A stretch of DNA of 40,669 nt from a bacterium. GTDB taxonomy: Bacteria > Zhuqueibacterota > QNDG01 > JABMRT01. Below the pieces are notes generated by a model, which saw nothing but the letters and a program-made list of their open reading frames with translations, did not search any database and was not told the origin of the DNA. The translations under genes and the position numbers were made by a program. Below are positions 1 through 7,177 of the stretch, piece by piece; positions within the stretch are counted from its first letter, which is position 1; every line of letters starts with the position of its first letter. Where the stretch lies: NCBI GenBank assembly GCA_016931355.1, contig JAFGEX010000061.1, forward strand, positions 1 through 40,669. Reading direction: 5' to 3'.

Positions 1-522
1 CATCATCATGCGCCGGTAGGGTTTCTGATCATAACTCACGCGAACCATGTACACCTTGCATTCGATGCCGAAAAGATTGCAGGCGAAGGCAAGCGCGCTC
101 CCCCATTGCCCTGCGCCCGTTTCCGTTGTGATCCGCTTGACGCCCTCTTTCTTGTTGAAATAGGCCTGCGCGACGGCCGTATTGGGCTTGTGGCTGCCCG
201 GCGGGCTGACCCCTTCCCATTTATAATAGATCCTGGCCGGCGTATCCAGGGCTTTTTCCCATCTCTTGGCCCGAACCAACGGCGAGGGACGCCAGATTTT
301 GTAGACATCCTGAATTTCCTCCGGGATGTCGACCCACCTCTCCTGGCTGACCTCCTGCATGATGAGAGACATGGGGAACAGGGGCGCCAGGTCATCCGGG
401 CCGATCGGCTTGCCGGTTCCCGGATGGAGAACGGGCGGAAGGGGTTTGGGAAAATCCGCCTGGATGTTGTACCATTGCTTGGGCAGTTCCTTTTCGGACA
501 GCACTATTTTCGTTTCGGACAT
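1..522 (-). CDS. trpB: TrpB2-type tryptophan synthase beta chain, C-terminus cut by window edge
   Basis: This is the N-terminal 174 residues of a PLP-dependent tryptophan synthase beta subunit, which makes L-tryptophan from indole and L-serine. The sequence contains [11 protein letters not shown], then [19 protein letters not shown] with the expected PLP-binding lysine, then [17 protein letters not shown]. The long N-terminal extension before the WRPSPLVRA motif is typical of the TrpB2 form, which often exists without a neighbouring trpA. The ATG at 522 is preceded by a strong AAGGAGGAG ribosome-binding site. The gene starts 43 bp after a TrpR-related gene on the same strand, so the two are probably cotranscribed and controlled by tryptophan or a relative. 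The reading frame is still open at position 1. The family call is confident; TrpB2 versus TrpB1 is inferred from the motifs. Confidence 0.93.
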   Translation of the reverse strand, partial: MSETKIVLSEKELPKQWYNIQADFPKPLPPVLHPGTGKPIGPDDLAPLFPMSLIMQEVSQERWVDIPEEIQDVYKIWRPSPLVRAKRWEKALDTPARIYYKWEGVSPPGSHKPNTAVAQAYFNKKEGVKRITTETGAGQWGSALAFACNLFGIECKVYMVRVSYDQKPYRRMMM

Positions 523-565
523 CAGGCTCCTCCTTGTTGTTCTGATGGATACGGATAAAACAGTG

Positions 566-826
566 TTATGGCTTGCTCAATATCCTGTTGGTCACGGACC
601 GGGGGTCATGGATGATTTTTGCGCCGCGCGTGATCTTGCAGAGGCTGATCCCCAATTCCTGCGCGATCCGTCTCTGGGGCATGTTCTTTTTCAGCCGCTT
701 CATCAGTTCCCATCTCAAAGACAGGTCGTGAATCTCAGCGGGCGTGAGGATCTCTTCCAGAAAACGGCCCATGGAGGCCTCATCCCTGATTCCCGAAAGC
801 ACTTTGACGATTTCCCCGATTTTCAT
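566..826 (-). CDS. TrpR/YerC-family transcriptional repressor
   Basis: This is an 86-residue all-helical DNA-binding protein of the Trp-repressor superfamily. The diagnostic stretch is [19 protein letters not shown] followed by the helix-turn-helix [20 protein letters not shown], which matches the TrpR pattern (QReIA..LGIS..KITRG). In TrpR the corepressor is L-tryptophan; YerC/YecD relatives are less well characterised. The ATG at 826 is preferred over an in-frame TTG at 871, because the TTG lies upstream of the probable transcription start and inside the operator region. No good Shine-Dalgarno is visible before 826, so translation may be weak. The gene sits directly upstream of the trpB-like gene (43 bp gap) and directly downstream of a perfect palindrome at 841-862, so autoregulation of a two-gene operon is likely. 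Whether tryptophan is the ligand is inferred only from the neighbour. Confidence 0.88.
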   Translation of the reverse strand: MKIGEIVKVLSGIRDEASMGRFLEEILTPAEIHDLSLRWELMKRLKKNMPQRRIAQELGISLCKITRGAKIIHDPRSVTNRILSKP

Positions 827-840
827 GCGACGGCTGCCGT

Positions 841-862
841 TTGTTTCTATTGATAGAAACAA
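841..862. promoter_or_regulatory. Candidate operator palindrome for the TrpR-like repressor
   Basis: Two perfect 10-bp arms, TTGTTTCTAT and ATAGAAACAA, are separated by 2 bp. The site starts 15 bp upstream of the repressor ATG and abuts the likely -10 element. Position, symmetry and the adjacent helix-turn-helix gene suggest an autoregulatory operator. The assignment is inferred; the symmetry is seen directly. Confidence 0.7.
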
Positions 863-888
863 TATAATCAAATTTTCAAGGAATGCAA
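861..888 (-). promoter_or_regulatory. Candidate sigma70 promoter of the repressor-trpB operon
   Basis: On the minus strand TTGCAT (888-883) and TATATT (866-861) are separated by 16 bp in an AT-rich stretch. Transcription would start near 854, inside the palindrome, giving a leader of about 28 nt before the ATG at 826. Confidence 0.45.
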
Positions 889-940
889 GTCATTTTTTTG
901 TTGATTGTCATTTGAATCATCCGTATTATTATATCCGGCG

Positions 941-1082
941 TGAGGGCTGACTCCGCGTTTTGCCTCAGAGTCAGTGAGCGCATTCTCCTTAGGCTTGCCG
1001 CGGGGTCAGCGAGTGAATCTAAAAGTTTTCTTCCTGACAGATCGAAGATTCCCCGGCAACTCAGTGCCGGGGAGTTTGAATA
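941..1082 (-). repeat. Dispersed hairpin repeat, copy 1 (long copy)
   Basis: Read on the minus strand, this copy has a CCCCGGCA/TGCCGGGG hairpin (1051-1072), then AATCTTCGATCTGT, an A/T-rich spacer, ATTCACTCGCTGACCCCGCGG, and GGAGAATGCGC. A second hairpin with arms CTGACTC/GAGTCAG lies at 947-974. The order of motifs matches the copy at 40585-40669 almost base for base. It lies in the gap between the trp-related operon and the plus-strand genes. Confidence 0.8.
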
Positions 1083-1130
1083 TCCTTACTCCGGTTTTCT
1101 GAACCTTTTTGCCGGAATGAACGTAAAGGG

Positions 1131-1174
1131 AAAGGAGCATCATGAATCCTGAATGGACATCTGAGGATCTTTAA
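1131..1174 (+). other. Strong RBS plus 10-codon ORF: leader peptide or frameshifted gene start
   Basis: AAAGGAG at 1131-1137 is followed 4 nt later by ATG at 1142 and the short peptide MNPEWTSEDL, ending at TAA (1172-1174). Skipping one T in the CTTTAAG stretch would join this peptide to the downstream frame (giving DLKVFMESSP) and hence to the cupin-like gene. This is either a genuine frameshift, a sequence error, or a leader peptide; frameshift is favoured because the RBS here is far better than any before 1176 or 1182. Confidence 0.4.
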
Positions 1175-1181
1175 GGTGTTT

Positions 1182-1697
1182 ATGGAATCATCCCCCCTTC
1201 CCATTTTAAAAAGGGCGCCCGGCGTGGTCTTCGACCCTTTCCTCATTTTATCAATGAAATCCATCACCGCCGTGTACCGTATGATCCATGAAAGAGGCGC
1301 CGTTTCTCCGATTCCCGTCGGTCCGGTTTCGATGTCCTGGACCCTGCATCAAAAAGAGGAGGATCATCCGCGGGTGCTTCATGGATCCCGCCATGCCGAA
1401 GGGGACACGCCGGATCACGGACGAATCGTTTCTTTCGATGTCTCTCCGGACCGCCTGTTTAAAAACGGTTATCCCTGCCACGAGGGGCCCGCAATGCTCA
1501 TGTGGCCCGGGAAGGTTTTCCACCGCATTCACACCCATCCCGTCTACGGTTCGGCATCCCTGAATTTCGCTGCGCGGTATCCGGGATTCGATATCAAGAC
1601 CCATTTCAATATCTGCGATCTGAACGCAGAGACAGTTTCTTTCAAGGTCATCCGGGAAGGCCGTCTCGACCAGCCGGACAACGTCAACAACGGTTGA
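1182..1697 (+). CDS. Cupin-like hypothetical protein
   Basis: This is a protein of about 171 residues from ATG 1182; GTG at 1176 and ATG at 1254 are alternative starts, and the true start may be ATG 1142 through a frameshift. The C-terminal half contains HEGPAMLMWPGKVFHRI and then GSASLNFAARYPGFDIKTHF, which reads like the beta strands and histidine-containing motif of a small cupin barrel. No signal peptide or membrane segment is visible. It ends 34 bp before an ABC exporter ATPase gene in the same direction, so cotranscription is possible. A minus-strand frame overlaps it but runs on antisense into the ATPase gene and was discarded. The cupin assignment is recalled family resemblance, not proven; function is unknown. 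Confidence 0.55.
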   Translation: MESSPLPILKRAPGVVFDPFLILSMKSITAVYRMIHERGAVSPIPVGPVSMSWTLHQKEEDHPRVLHGSRHAEGDTPDHGRIVSFDVSPDRLFKNGYPCHEGPAMLMWPGKVFHRIHTHPVYGSASLNFAARYPGFDIKTHFNICDLNAETVSFKVIREGRLDQPDNVNNG

Positions 1698-1731
1698 GAC
1701 CCTCCCGCCATCAGAGGAACGGGCAAACCTC

Positions 1732-2658
1732 ATGCTTACAGTCAGCCATGTGTCGAAAAGATTCAAGGACATCGCCGCTGTCCAGGATGTTTCTTTCGAG
1801 ATCCGGAAGGGCGAGATATTCGGCCTTCTGGGCCCGAACGGAGCGGGGAAGACAACAACCCTGAACATGATCTGCTCCCTGATCAAACCCGACAGCGGAC
1901 GGATCGAACTGGACGGCATGGAGGTGACGGATAAAAATCCGGGTCTGCGGAAAAAACTGGGCGTGGTGCCTCAGGATGTGGCTCTTTACGAGGAATTTTC
2001 AGCTGTGGACAATCTGAAATTCTGGGGCGGGCTGTACGGCCTCAAAGGGACACCGCTCAAATCAAGAATCGCTGAAGTGCTGAGCCTGGTGGGCCTGGAG
2101 GAACGCAGCCGGGACAGGATGAAAACCTATTCCGGCGGCATGAAGCGACGGTTGAACCTGGCCTGCGGCATGATTCACAATCCCGGCCTCCTTCTCCTCG
2201 ATGAACCGACGGTCGGCATCGATCCCCAGGGAAGGCATGCGATGCTCGACATGATTCGCCGGGCCGCAAAATCCGGCACCACCATTCTGTACACCACGCA
2301 TTACCTGGACGAGGCGGAATCTCTCTGCGACCGCCTGTGCATCATGGACCACGGCCGCGTCCTGGCCACGGGAAACCAGGACGAAATCAAGCGCATCGTC
2401 GGCGAGAACAGGATTTTCAAGGTGACCGGCGTATTCGAGGCCCGGAACGCGGAGGAAATGCCGGGCCGTATACCTGAATTGACGCTTCTTTCACTACGGC
2501 CGAATGAAGTCCTGTACAGCCTGCCTGTCCGGCAGCAGACCGGTAAGCTCATCGAAACCCTGATTGCATCCGGATTTCAAATCGAAAATCTGTCCATCAA
2601 GGAACCGAGCCTGGATTCCGTGTTCCTCAAACTGACTGGAAAGGAACTCCGGGATTGA
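1732..2658 (+). CDS. ABC transporter ATP-binding protein (ABC-2 exporter type)
   Basis: This is a 308-residue nucleotide-binding subunit. Visible motifs, in order, are Walker A GPNGAGKT (34-41), Q-loop Q81, signature YSGGMKRR (133-140), Walker B LLLLDEPT (153-160), and the switch histidine in TTHYLDEAE (about 190). The roughly 90-residue C-terminal extension is usual for DrrA/CcmA-like ATPases that drive ABC-2 exporters. The stop overlaps the next gene's TTG start (TTGA), indicating translational coupling with two permease genes. The complex would be one ATPase dimer on a heterodimeric inner-membrane permease, exporting a drug, lipid or polysaccharide-like substrate. The substrate cannot be read from the sequence. 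Confidence 0.95.
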   Translation: MLTVSHVSKRFKDIAAVQDVSFEIRKGEIFGLLGPNGAGKTTTLNMICSLIKPDSGRIELDGMEVTDKNPGLRKKLGVVPQDVALYEEFSAVDNLKFWGGLYGLKGTPLKSRIAEVLSLVGLEERSRDRMKTYSGGMKRRLNLACGMIHNPGLLLLDEPTVGIDPQGRHAMLDMIRRAAKSGTTILYTTHYLDEAESLCDRLCIMDHGRVLATGNQDEIKRIVGENRIFKVTGVFEARNAEEMPGRIPELTLLSLRPNEVLYSLPVRQQTGKLIETLIASGFQIENLSIKEPSLDSVFLKLTGKELRD

Positions 2659-3905
2659 TACTCCACCTTCTGAAAAAGGACATCTCGCGGAAATTCAGGG
2701 AGCCTTTCGGATTCCTTATACTGACCTCCATCCCGCTCGTATTCTCTCTGCTGATCGGCATGATATTCGGCCCGGGTTCGGGGAAAGAACCGTCCCTTAA
2801 GGTTAAAATCCTGATCGCGGACCGGGATTCAAGCTTCGTTTCCGAAATGTTCTGCAATGTTTTCGGCGGAAGCCGGATGAATGATCTGTTCAGCATGGAG
2901 AAAACGGACTCCTTATCAGGACGCCTTCGGATGGAAAAAGGCGAAGCCTCAGCCCTGCTGGTCATCCCGGACGGTTTCGGAGACGCGGTGCTGGACCGGA
3001 AGCGGACCTCCCTGGTTCTGATCAAGAATCCAAGCGAGGCATTTGCGCCCAAAATAGCGGAACAGACCGTGTCGATCCTGTGCGAAGCCTCCGAAAGGCT
3101 GGTCCGTATCGCCTCCTCCCCCATCCAGGTCATCCGCAAGGGCATACGGGAGGATTCCGAATTCTCCGAAGTGGAGATCGCCCTGCTTGCCATTCAGATA
3201 CGCCGCCTGATCTCGAAGGTGGAGGATATTCTGATTCCTCCGCAAATCGCGATACGCGACGAGAAGGCGGTCAGTCAGCACGAGGAAAAACAACCGTCAT
3301 CGGTCATGTACACGCATATCATCTCCGGTTTCCTGACCTTCTTCATGCTTTTCGTCATCGAAGCGCTGGCGCGCGACCTTTTCCAGGAACAGGACATGCA
3401 CACGCTGAGCCGTTTGCGTACGGGGCCGGTTTCCCTTGCGCAGTTCGTTGCCTCCAAGCAGGTTTTCCTGTTCCTCATGGGCCTTCTTTCCTATTCCATG
3501 GTCTGGCTGATGGCCGGTGTATTTTTCGGTTTGAAGGTGCCCTTGAGGATCATGCCTGTTTTCATGGCATTCTCCGTGCTGCTTCTCTCCTCGCTCACGG
3601 GAATCGTCGGTCTCATCTACAGCCTGGCCCGGACAAGATCCCAGGCGCAGGAGATATCCCCGGCCCTGTTCATCCTGTTCGGCATGCTGGGCGGCGCCAT
3701 GGTGTCCATTAACAACCTGCCGCATTTTCTACAGGGGCTTTCCGTGATATCGCCCGTTTACTGGGGTCAGGACGGCATAAAAATTCTCCTGCTGAGACCG
3801 GAAGACGCCTCCTCCGTCCTGATCCACATTTTGATTTTTTCGATTCTGACCGTTGTTTTCAACGGAGCCGCTTATCTGCTCTTTTACAGGAAATTCCGCT
3901 CATGA
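2655..3905 (+). CDS. ABC-2 type permease, first subunit
   Basis: This 416-residue integral membrane subunit starts at TTG 2655, overlapping the ATPase stop by 4 bp. One transmembrane helix (about residues 18-38) is followed by a large soluble, probably periplasmic, domain of about 180 residues. A cluster of hydrophobic helices runs from about residue 220 to the end (GFLTFFMLFVIEAL, FLMGLLSYSMVWLMAGVFF, MAFSVLLLSSLTGIVGLI and others). This is the ABC2_membrane_3/YhgE-like architecture. The gene overlaps the following permease by 4 bp (ATGA). The ATPase and two non-identical permeases resemble YbhFSR-like exporters. Substrate unknown. Confidence 0.9.
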   Translation: MILHLLKKDISRKFREPFGFLILTSIPLVFSLLIGMIFGPGSGKEPSLKVKILIADRDSSFVSEMFCNVFGGSRMNDLFSMEKTDSLSGRLRMEKGEASALLVIPDGFGDAVLDRKRTSLVLIKNPSEAFAPKIAEQTVSILCEASERLVRIASSPIQVIRKGIREDSEFSEVEIALLAIQIRRLISKVEDILIPPQIAIRDEKAVSQHEEKQPSSVMYTHIISGFLTFFMLFVIEALARDLFQEQDMHTLSRLRTGPVSLAQFVASKQVFLFLMGLLSYSMVWLMAGVFFGLKVPLRIMPVFMAFSVLLLSSLTGIVGLIYSLARTRSQAQEISPALFILFGMLGGAMVSINNLPHFLQGLSVISPVYWGQDGIKILLLRPEDASSVLIHILIFSILTVVFNGAAYLLFYRKFRS

Positions 3906-5050
3906 GGACATCGCTCATCATTGCCTGGCAGGCATTGAAAATAATGGCACAGAACAAGGCTGTCCTGGTCTGGACCCTTCTGATCCCCTGTCTGTACATC
4001 TTCATTTTCGGAAATGCGTTCAAGCAGGGGGATCCGTCGGATTCACGGGCGTATCTGGCCGTCCACGACCGGGACGGCGGCCGCCTGTCCGAAAGGCTCA
4101 TCGCCTCCCTGAAGACTGAAAACATCATTCTGGAGGTGAACCCGGACAGTACGAAGCGGAACCTAACACGCGAATTGACCATCCCCGCCGGATTCACTGA
4201 AAAACTGCTGTCCGGCAAAAGAGACACCCTGAATTATCACAAGCGGGCGGATTCCAACATCGAGGCGGATATGAACGCCGAACTGGCCGTCAGGCGGGCC
4301 GCCTACCGGCTGGTGGCGGACATGGCCGAACTGCGGGTCAAAGGAAAAGCTCTTCAGCCCGCCCGGTTTGCGGAACTCGACTCTTCCGAAGCTTTAATTC
4401 GCGTGAATGCCTCATTCGCGGGGAGATATGCCTCCATCCCAAGCGGCTTCAGCCAGCAGGTGCCTTCCAACATCGTTCAATTCGTCCTGCTCATCATCTT
4501 CATCTATGCGGGGAGCATGGTCTTCGAAGAGCGGCAGTCCGGGCTGCTGAAAAGGATCCGCACTGCGCCGGTCGGCTATTTTTCGCTTTTTACCGGAAAA
4601 CTCGGCGGGTCCGTCCTGATCGGCATCGTGCAGTGCCTGCTGCTGCTCTTCATCGGGCGCTTCGTTTTCGGCGTGCATTACGGCCATTCTCCGGCTGCGC
4701 TCGTTCTGACCATTCTGCTGTATGTCATGACGGTCAGTGCCATGGGGCTTTGCCTCGGTTTCATGGTGAAAAACAGCGACAAGCTGCTGGGATTGGCCAT
4801 TGTATCCGCCCTGATCATGGCCGCCCTGTCCGGATGCTGGTGGCCGATCGAAATCACACCGCCCTGGGCTCAGAAAATCGCCCTGCTGCTTCCCTCCGGC
4901 CTGGCCCTGAAAAGCCTGCATTTCCTCATTTCCTTCGGCAGGGGATTCGAAACGGTCTGGCCGTACCTGCTCGCCCAGGCCGGATTCGCAGCCGGATTCA
5001 CCCTGCTCTTCGCCCGTATCCTTTCCAGGACATCCTTCAGCAACAACTGA
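3902..5050 (+). CDS. ABC-2 type permease, second subunit
   Basis: This 382-residue membrane subunit has the same layout as its upstream partner: an N-terminal hydrophobic helix (about 18-36), a soluble domain of roughly 150 residues, and helices from about residue 190 to the end (FVLLIIFIYAGSMVF, VLIGIVQCLLLLFIGRFVF, ALVLTILLYVMTVSAMGL). The loop after EERQSGLLKRIRTAPV is the conserved cytoplasmic segment of ABC-2 permeases that contacts the ATPase. The start ATG overlaps the preceding stop (ATGA). This is the last gene of the exporter operon; a bidirectional terminator lies about 400 bp further on. Confidence 0.9.
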   Translation: MRTSLIIAWQALKIMAQNKAVLVWTLLIPCLYIFIFGNAFKQGDPSDSRAYLAVHDRDGGRLSERLIASLKTENIILEVNPDSTKRNLTRELTIPAGFTEKLLSGKRDTLNYHKRADSNIEADMNAELAVRRAAYRLVADMAELRVKGKALQPARFAELDSSEALIRVNASFAGRYASIPSGFSQQVPSNIVQFVLLIIFIYAGSMVFEERQSGLLKRIRTAPVGYFSLFTGKLGGSVLIGIVQCLLLLFIGRFVFGVHYGHSPAALVLTILLYVMTVSAMGLCLGFMVKNSDKLLGLAIVSALIMAALSGCWWPIEITPPWAQKIALLLPSGLALKSLHFLISFGRGFETVWPYLLAQAGFAAGFTLLFARILSRTSFSNN

Positions 5051-5455
5051 AAATTTTCAAACAGCCGGATCCCGGTTCCGTCACGCAGGATTTTTCCATG
5101 CGGCATCACCAGGCCGTTATCCGGTTTCGGGACGACCTGTCCGCAATGACACATGCGGGCTCTTCCGCAGTTCAGGCAGGTTTAAATCCGGTCTGAATCG
5201 GATGGGCGGCCGTGTGGATCGGCGGGGCAACCGCAACGGGCGCGGACGGCAATCGTTTCGGCAGACCCGCAAATGGAATGACCGATGCATTCCCTGCGCA
5301 TGATCCGCGAACGCCTGATTCCCCCGAAGCGGGATGTTCCTTCCGGTTCGATCGCGCGGCAGGTCAACCGGCTTGATACGTCCCCCGTCCTGCCCGGAAG
5401 ACCGGGCGAGTGTCGGTTTTTTTTCGGGCAAAATCAGAACCGAACGTCTAAAAGG
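5051..5455. other. Non-coding gap with a decayed cysteine-rich frame
   Basis: No intact gene is supported between the exporter and the aminomutase gene. On the minus strand one frame reads ECIGHSICGSAETIAV and RCGCPAD, then a stop near 5182, then TCLNCGRARMCHCGQ. The cysteine spacing resembles a zinc-binding protein broken by a stop, but the frame runs on into antisense of the permease gene. It may be a pseudogene remnant or chance. Confidence 0.25.
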
Positions 5456-5483
5456 AAAAAGCCGCAACTTCCGGCGGCTTTTT
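5456..5483. terminator. Bidirectional rho-independent terminator
   Basis: Stem GCCGC/GCGGC (5461-5465 and 5474-5478) with an 8-nt loop is flanked by AAAAA on the left and TTTTT on the right. It works in both directions and separates the plus-strand exporter operon from the minus-strand aminomutase operon. Confidence 0.8.
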
Positions 5484-5557
5484 CACAGGGCAATCACCGT
5501 GCGATACGGATCATTTCTGCGTCGCAGAGACGCACGGCCGCGCGTCTCTGCGGAATA

Positions 5558-6664
5558 TCAGAATATTTCCTCCAGTTCCATGGCTGCAAAATGGGATTCG
5601 CGCACCGTTTTACGCCTGCGCGCGGATCGGGGCTGGTTGTAAACGTAACGTTTGCCTTCGTAATTGCGCAGAATCACCTCTTTGTCCGTGATGCTCTGCA
5701 CGTACTCGGGCAGCAGCGGGATCTTCCCCCCCCCGCCGGGCGCATCGATCACAAAATGGGGCACCGCGAGTCCGGAGGTCCAGCCGCGCAGGGCCTTGAT
5801 GATCTCGAGGCCTTTTTCAACGCGCGTTCGGAAATGTTCGGTGCCGAAAACCATGTCCGCCTGGTAGATGTAATAGGGACGCACGCGGGCCTGGAGAAGC
5901 TTCTGCATGAGTTTTTTCATGACCTCCGGATCGTCGTTGACGCCTTTAAGCAGGACGGTCTGGTTCCCGAGCGGGATGCCCGCATCGGCCAGGCGTCCGA
6001 GCGCCTCTACGGCGGGCGGCGCAAGCTCGTCCGGATGGTTGAAATGCACATTCATGAAAAGCGGATGGTACTGCTTGAGAACCTGGACCAGTTCAGGTGT
6101 GATGCGCTGGGGCAGGAAGCAGGGCACGCGCGTTCCAATCCTGAGGATCTGGATGTGCGGAATGCTCCGCAGATTCCGCAGAATGTAATCGATTTTATCA
6201 TCGGGCAGCAGCAGGGGATCCCCGCCGGAAATGATCACGTCGCGTATCTCCGGATGATCCCCGATATACTGGATGCCCTCGTCGATGTAACGCATGCTGA
6301 TCTTGGACGGATCCCCGACCTTGCGCTTCCGGGTGCAGAATCGGCAGTAGGAGGCGCAGACCGGAGAAACCAGGAAGAGGCATCTGTCCGGATACCGGTG
6401 CACAATATTGTTCACCGGTGAATCCTGGTCCTCCCCCAGGGGGTCTTCAAAGAGTTCGCCGTCCTCCAGTTCCCGGATGTCCGGGACCACCTGTTTGTAG
6501 AGGGGATCCCCCTTTTCCTTGATCAGTGAAAGATAATAAGGGGTGATCTTGATGGCAAAATGCTTTTCCATTTTCTGCATCTGGTCCAAAGGAATGTCGA
6601 ACTTTTCCGACAACGTTTTGGCATCCGAGATGCTGTCCTTCAAGATCTTTTGCCATGAGTCCAT
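5558..6664 (-). CDS. kamA: Lysine 2,3-aminomutase (KamA family radical SAM enzyme)
   Basis: This 368-residue enzyme converts L-lysine to beta-lysine using SAM, a [4Fe-4S] cluster and PLP. The radical SAM motif is C103-x3-C107-x2-C110 (CASYCRFC), followed by the ISGGDPLLL motif. The PLP lysine is K314 in APGGGGK. Two aspartates that in clostridial lysine 2,3-aminomutase hold the epsilon-amino group of lysine are present (D270 in IYQAD, D307 in FVIDAP). Glutamate 2,3-aminomutases are reported to have Lys and Asn there, so lysine is the likely substrate. It is shorter than clostridial enzymes (about 416) and lacks their C-terminal cysteine cluster. It is the last gene of a four-gene operon with two ATP-grasp enzymes and a GNAT. 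The nearest GGAGG lies about 15 nt before the ATG, unusually far. Confidence 0.93.
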   Translation of the reverse strand: MDSWQKILKDSISDAKTLSEKFDIPLDQMQKMEKHFAIKITPYYLSLIKEKGDPLYKQVVPDIRELEDGELFEDPLGEDQDSPVNNIVHRYPDRCLFLVSPVCASYCRFCTRKRKVGDPSKISMRYIDEGIQYIGDHPEIRDVIISGGDPLLLPDDKIDYILRNLRSIPHIQILRIGTRVPCFLPQRITPELVQVLKQYHPLFMNVHFNHPDELAPPAVEALGRLADAGIPLGNQTVLLKGVNDDPEVMKKLMQKLLQARVRPYYIYQADMVFGTEHFRTRVEKGLEIIKALRGWTSGLAVPHFVIDAPGGGGKIPLLPEYVQSITDKEVILRNYEGKRYVYNQPRSARRRKTVRESHFAAMELEEIF

Positions 6665-6700
6665 GGGTCTTGTGATTATCCTCCTTGTGTTTTAGGAATT

Positions 6701-7177
6701 CTACAGGCGCTTGACGAAAATCAGCCTGTCGTCTCCTGTTTTGTAAAAATCCTTGATCCGTGCCTCCAACGCATACCGGTTGCTCTGGTAGAACTGCTGT
6801 GTCGGCTTGTATTTCTTCTGTGAAGAGGTTTCAATGATGATGATCTTCCCCTGCTTCTGAATGACCTGCTGCTCCACAAACTGGAGAAGGGTTTTTCCGA
6901 TCCCTTCCTGCTGTCTGTCGGGAGACACGGCGATCCAGTACAGATCATAGGTGCCTTCCGTCGCCGGGGTGGGACCGAAGCAGACGTATCCGACTACATT
7001 CTTTTTATCCTCCGCGGCCACATAGATGAGATAATCCTTCTGATCCTTGTTGAACAGGTAGCAGTCGATCAGCTCCATGGCCACTTCGATCTCGGGCATT
7101 GTGAACATATCCGTCTGCTGCAGGATCTCATAGAGGGCGCTTCGGTCGCCCGGGAGCATTTTCCGTATGTCAATCAC
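6701..7177 (-). CDS. GNAT family N-acetyltransferase
   Basis: This 158-residue acyl-CoA N-acyltransferase has the acetyl-CoA pyrophosphate loop at about residues 87-95 (DRQQEGIGK), preceded by the beta4 strand YDLYWIAVSP and followed by helix TLLQFVEQQV. The C-terminal part (YKPTQQFYQSNRY) is the usual last GNAT motif. The start overlaps the upstream ATP-grasp stop by 8 bp, and the aminomutase gene follows after 36 bp. In methanogens a lysine 2,3-aminomutase (AblA) and a GNAT (AblB) make the osmolyte N-epsilon-acetyl-beta-lysine, so an amine of beta-lysine or of a beta-lysyl peptide is the natural guess for the acceptor. That substrate is inferred from context only. Confidence 0.9.
   Translation of the reverse strand: MIDIRKMLPGDRSALYEILQQTDMFTMPEIEVAMELIDCYLFNKDQKDYLIYVAAEDKKNVVGYVCFGPTPATEGTYDLYWIAVSPDRQQEGIGKTLLQFVEQQVIQKQGKIIIIETSSQKKYKPTQQFYQSNRYALEARIKDFYKTGDDRLIFVKRL

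Noticed and set aside
1251-1919. 222-codon open frame on the minus strand
   Set aside because: Antisense to the cupin-like gene and to the start of the clearly real ABC ATPase gene; no family motifs.
5285-6421. 378-codon open frame on the plus strand
   Set aside because: Antisense to the KamA gene, which has complete catalytic motifs; long shadow frames are expected in GC-rich DNA.
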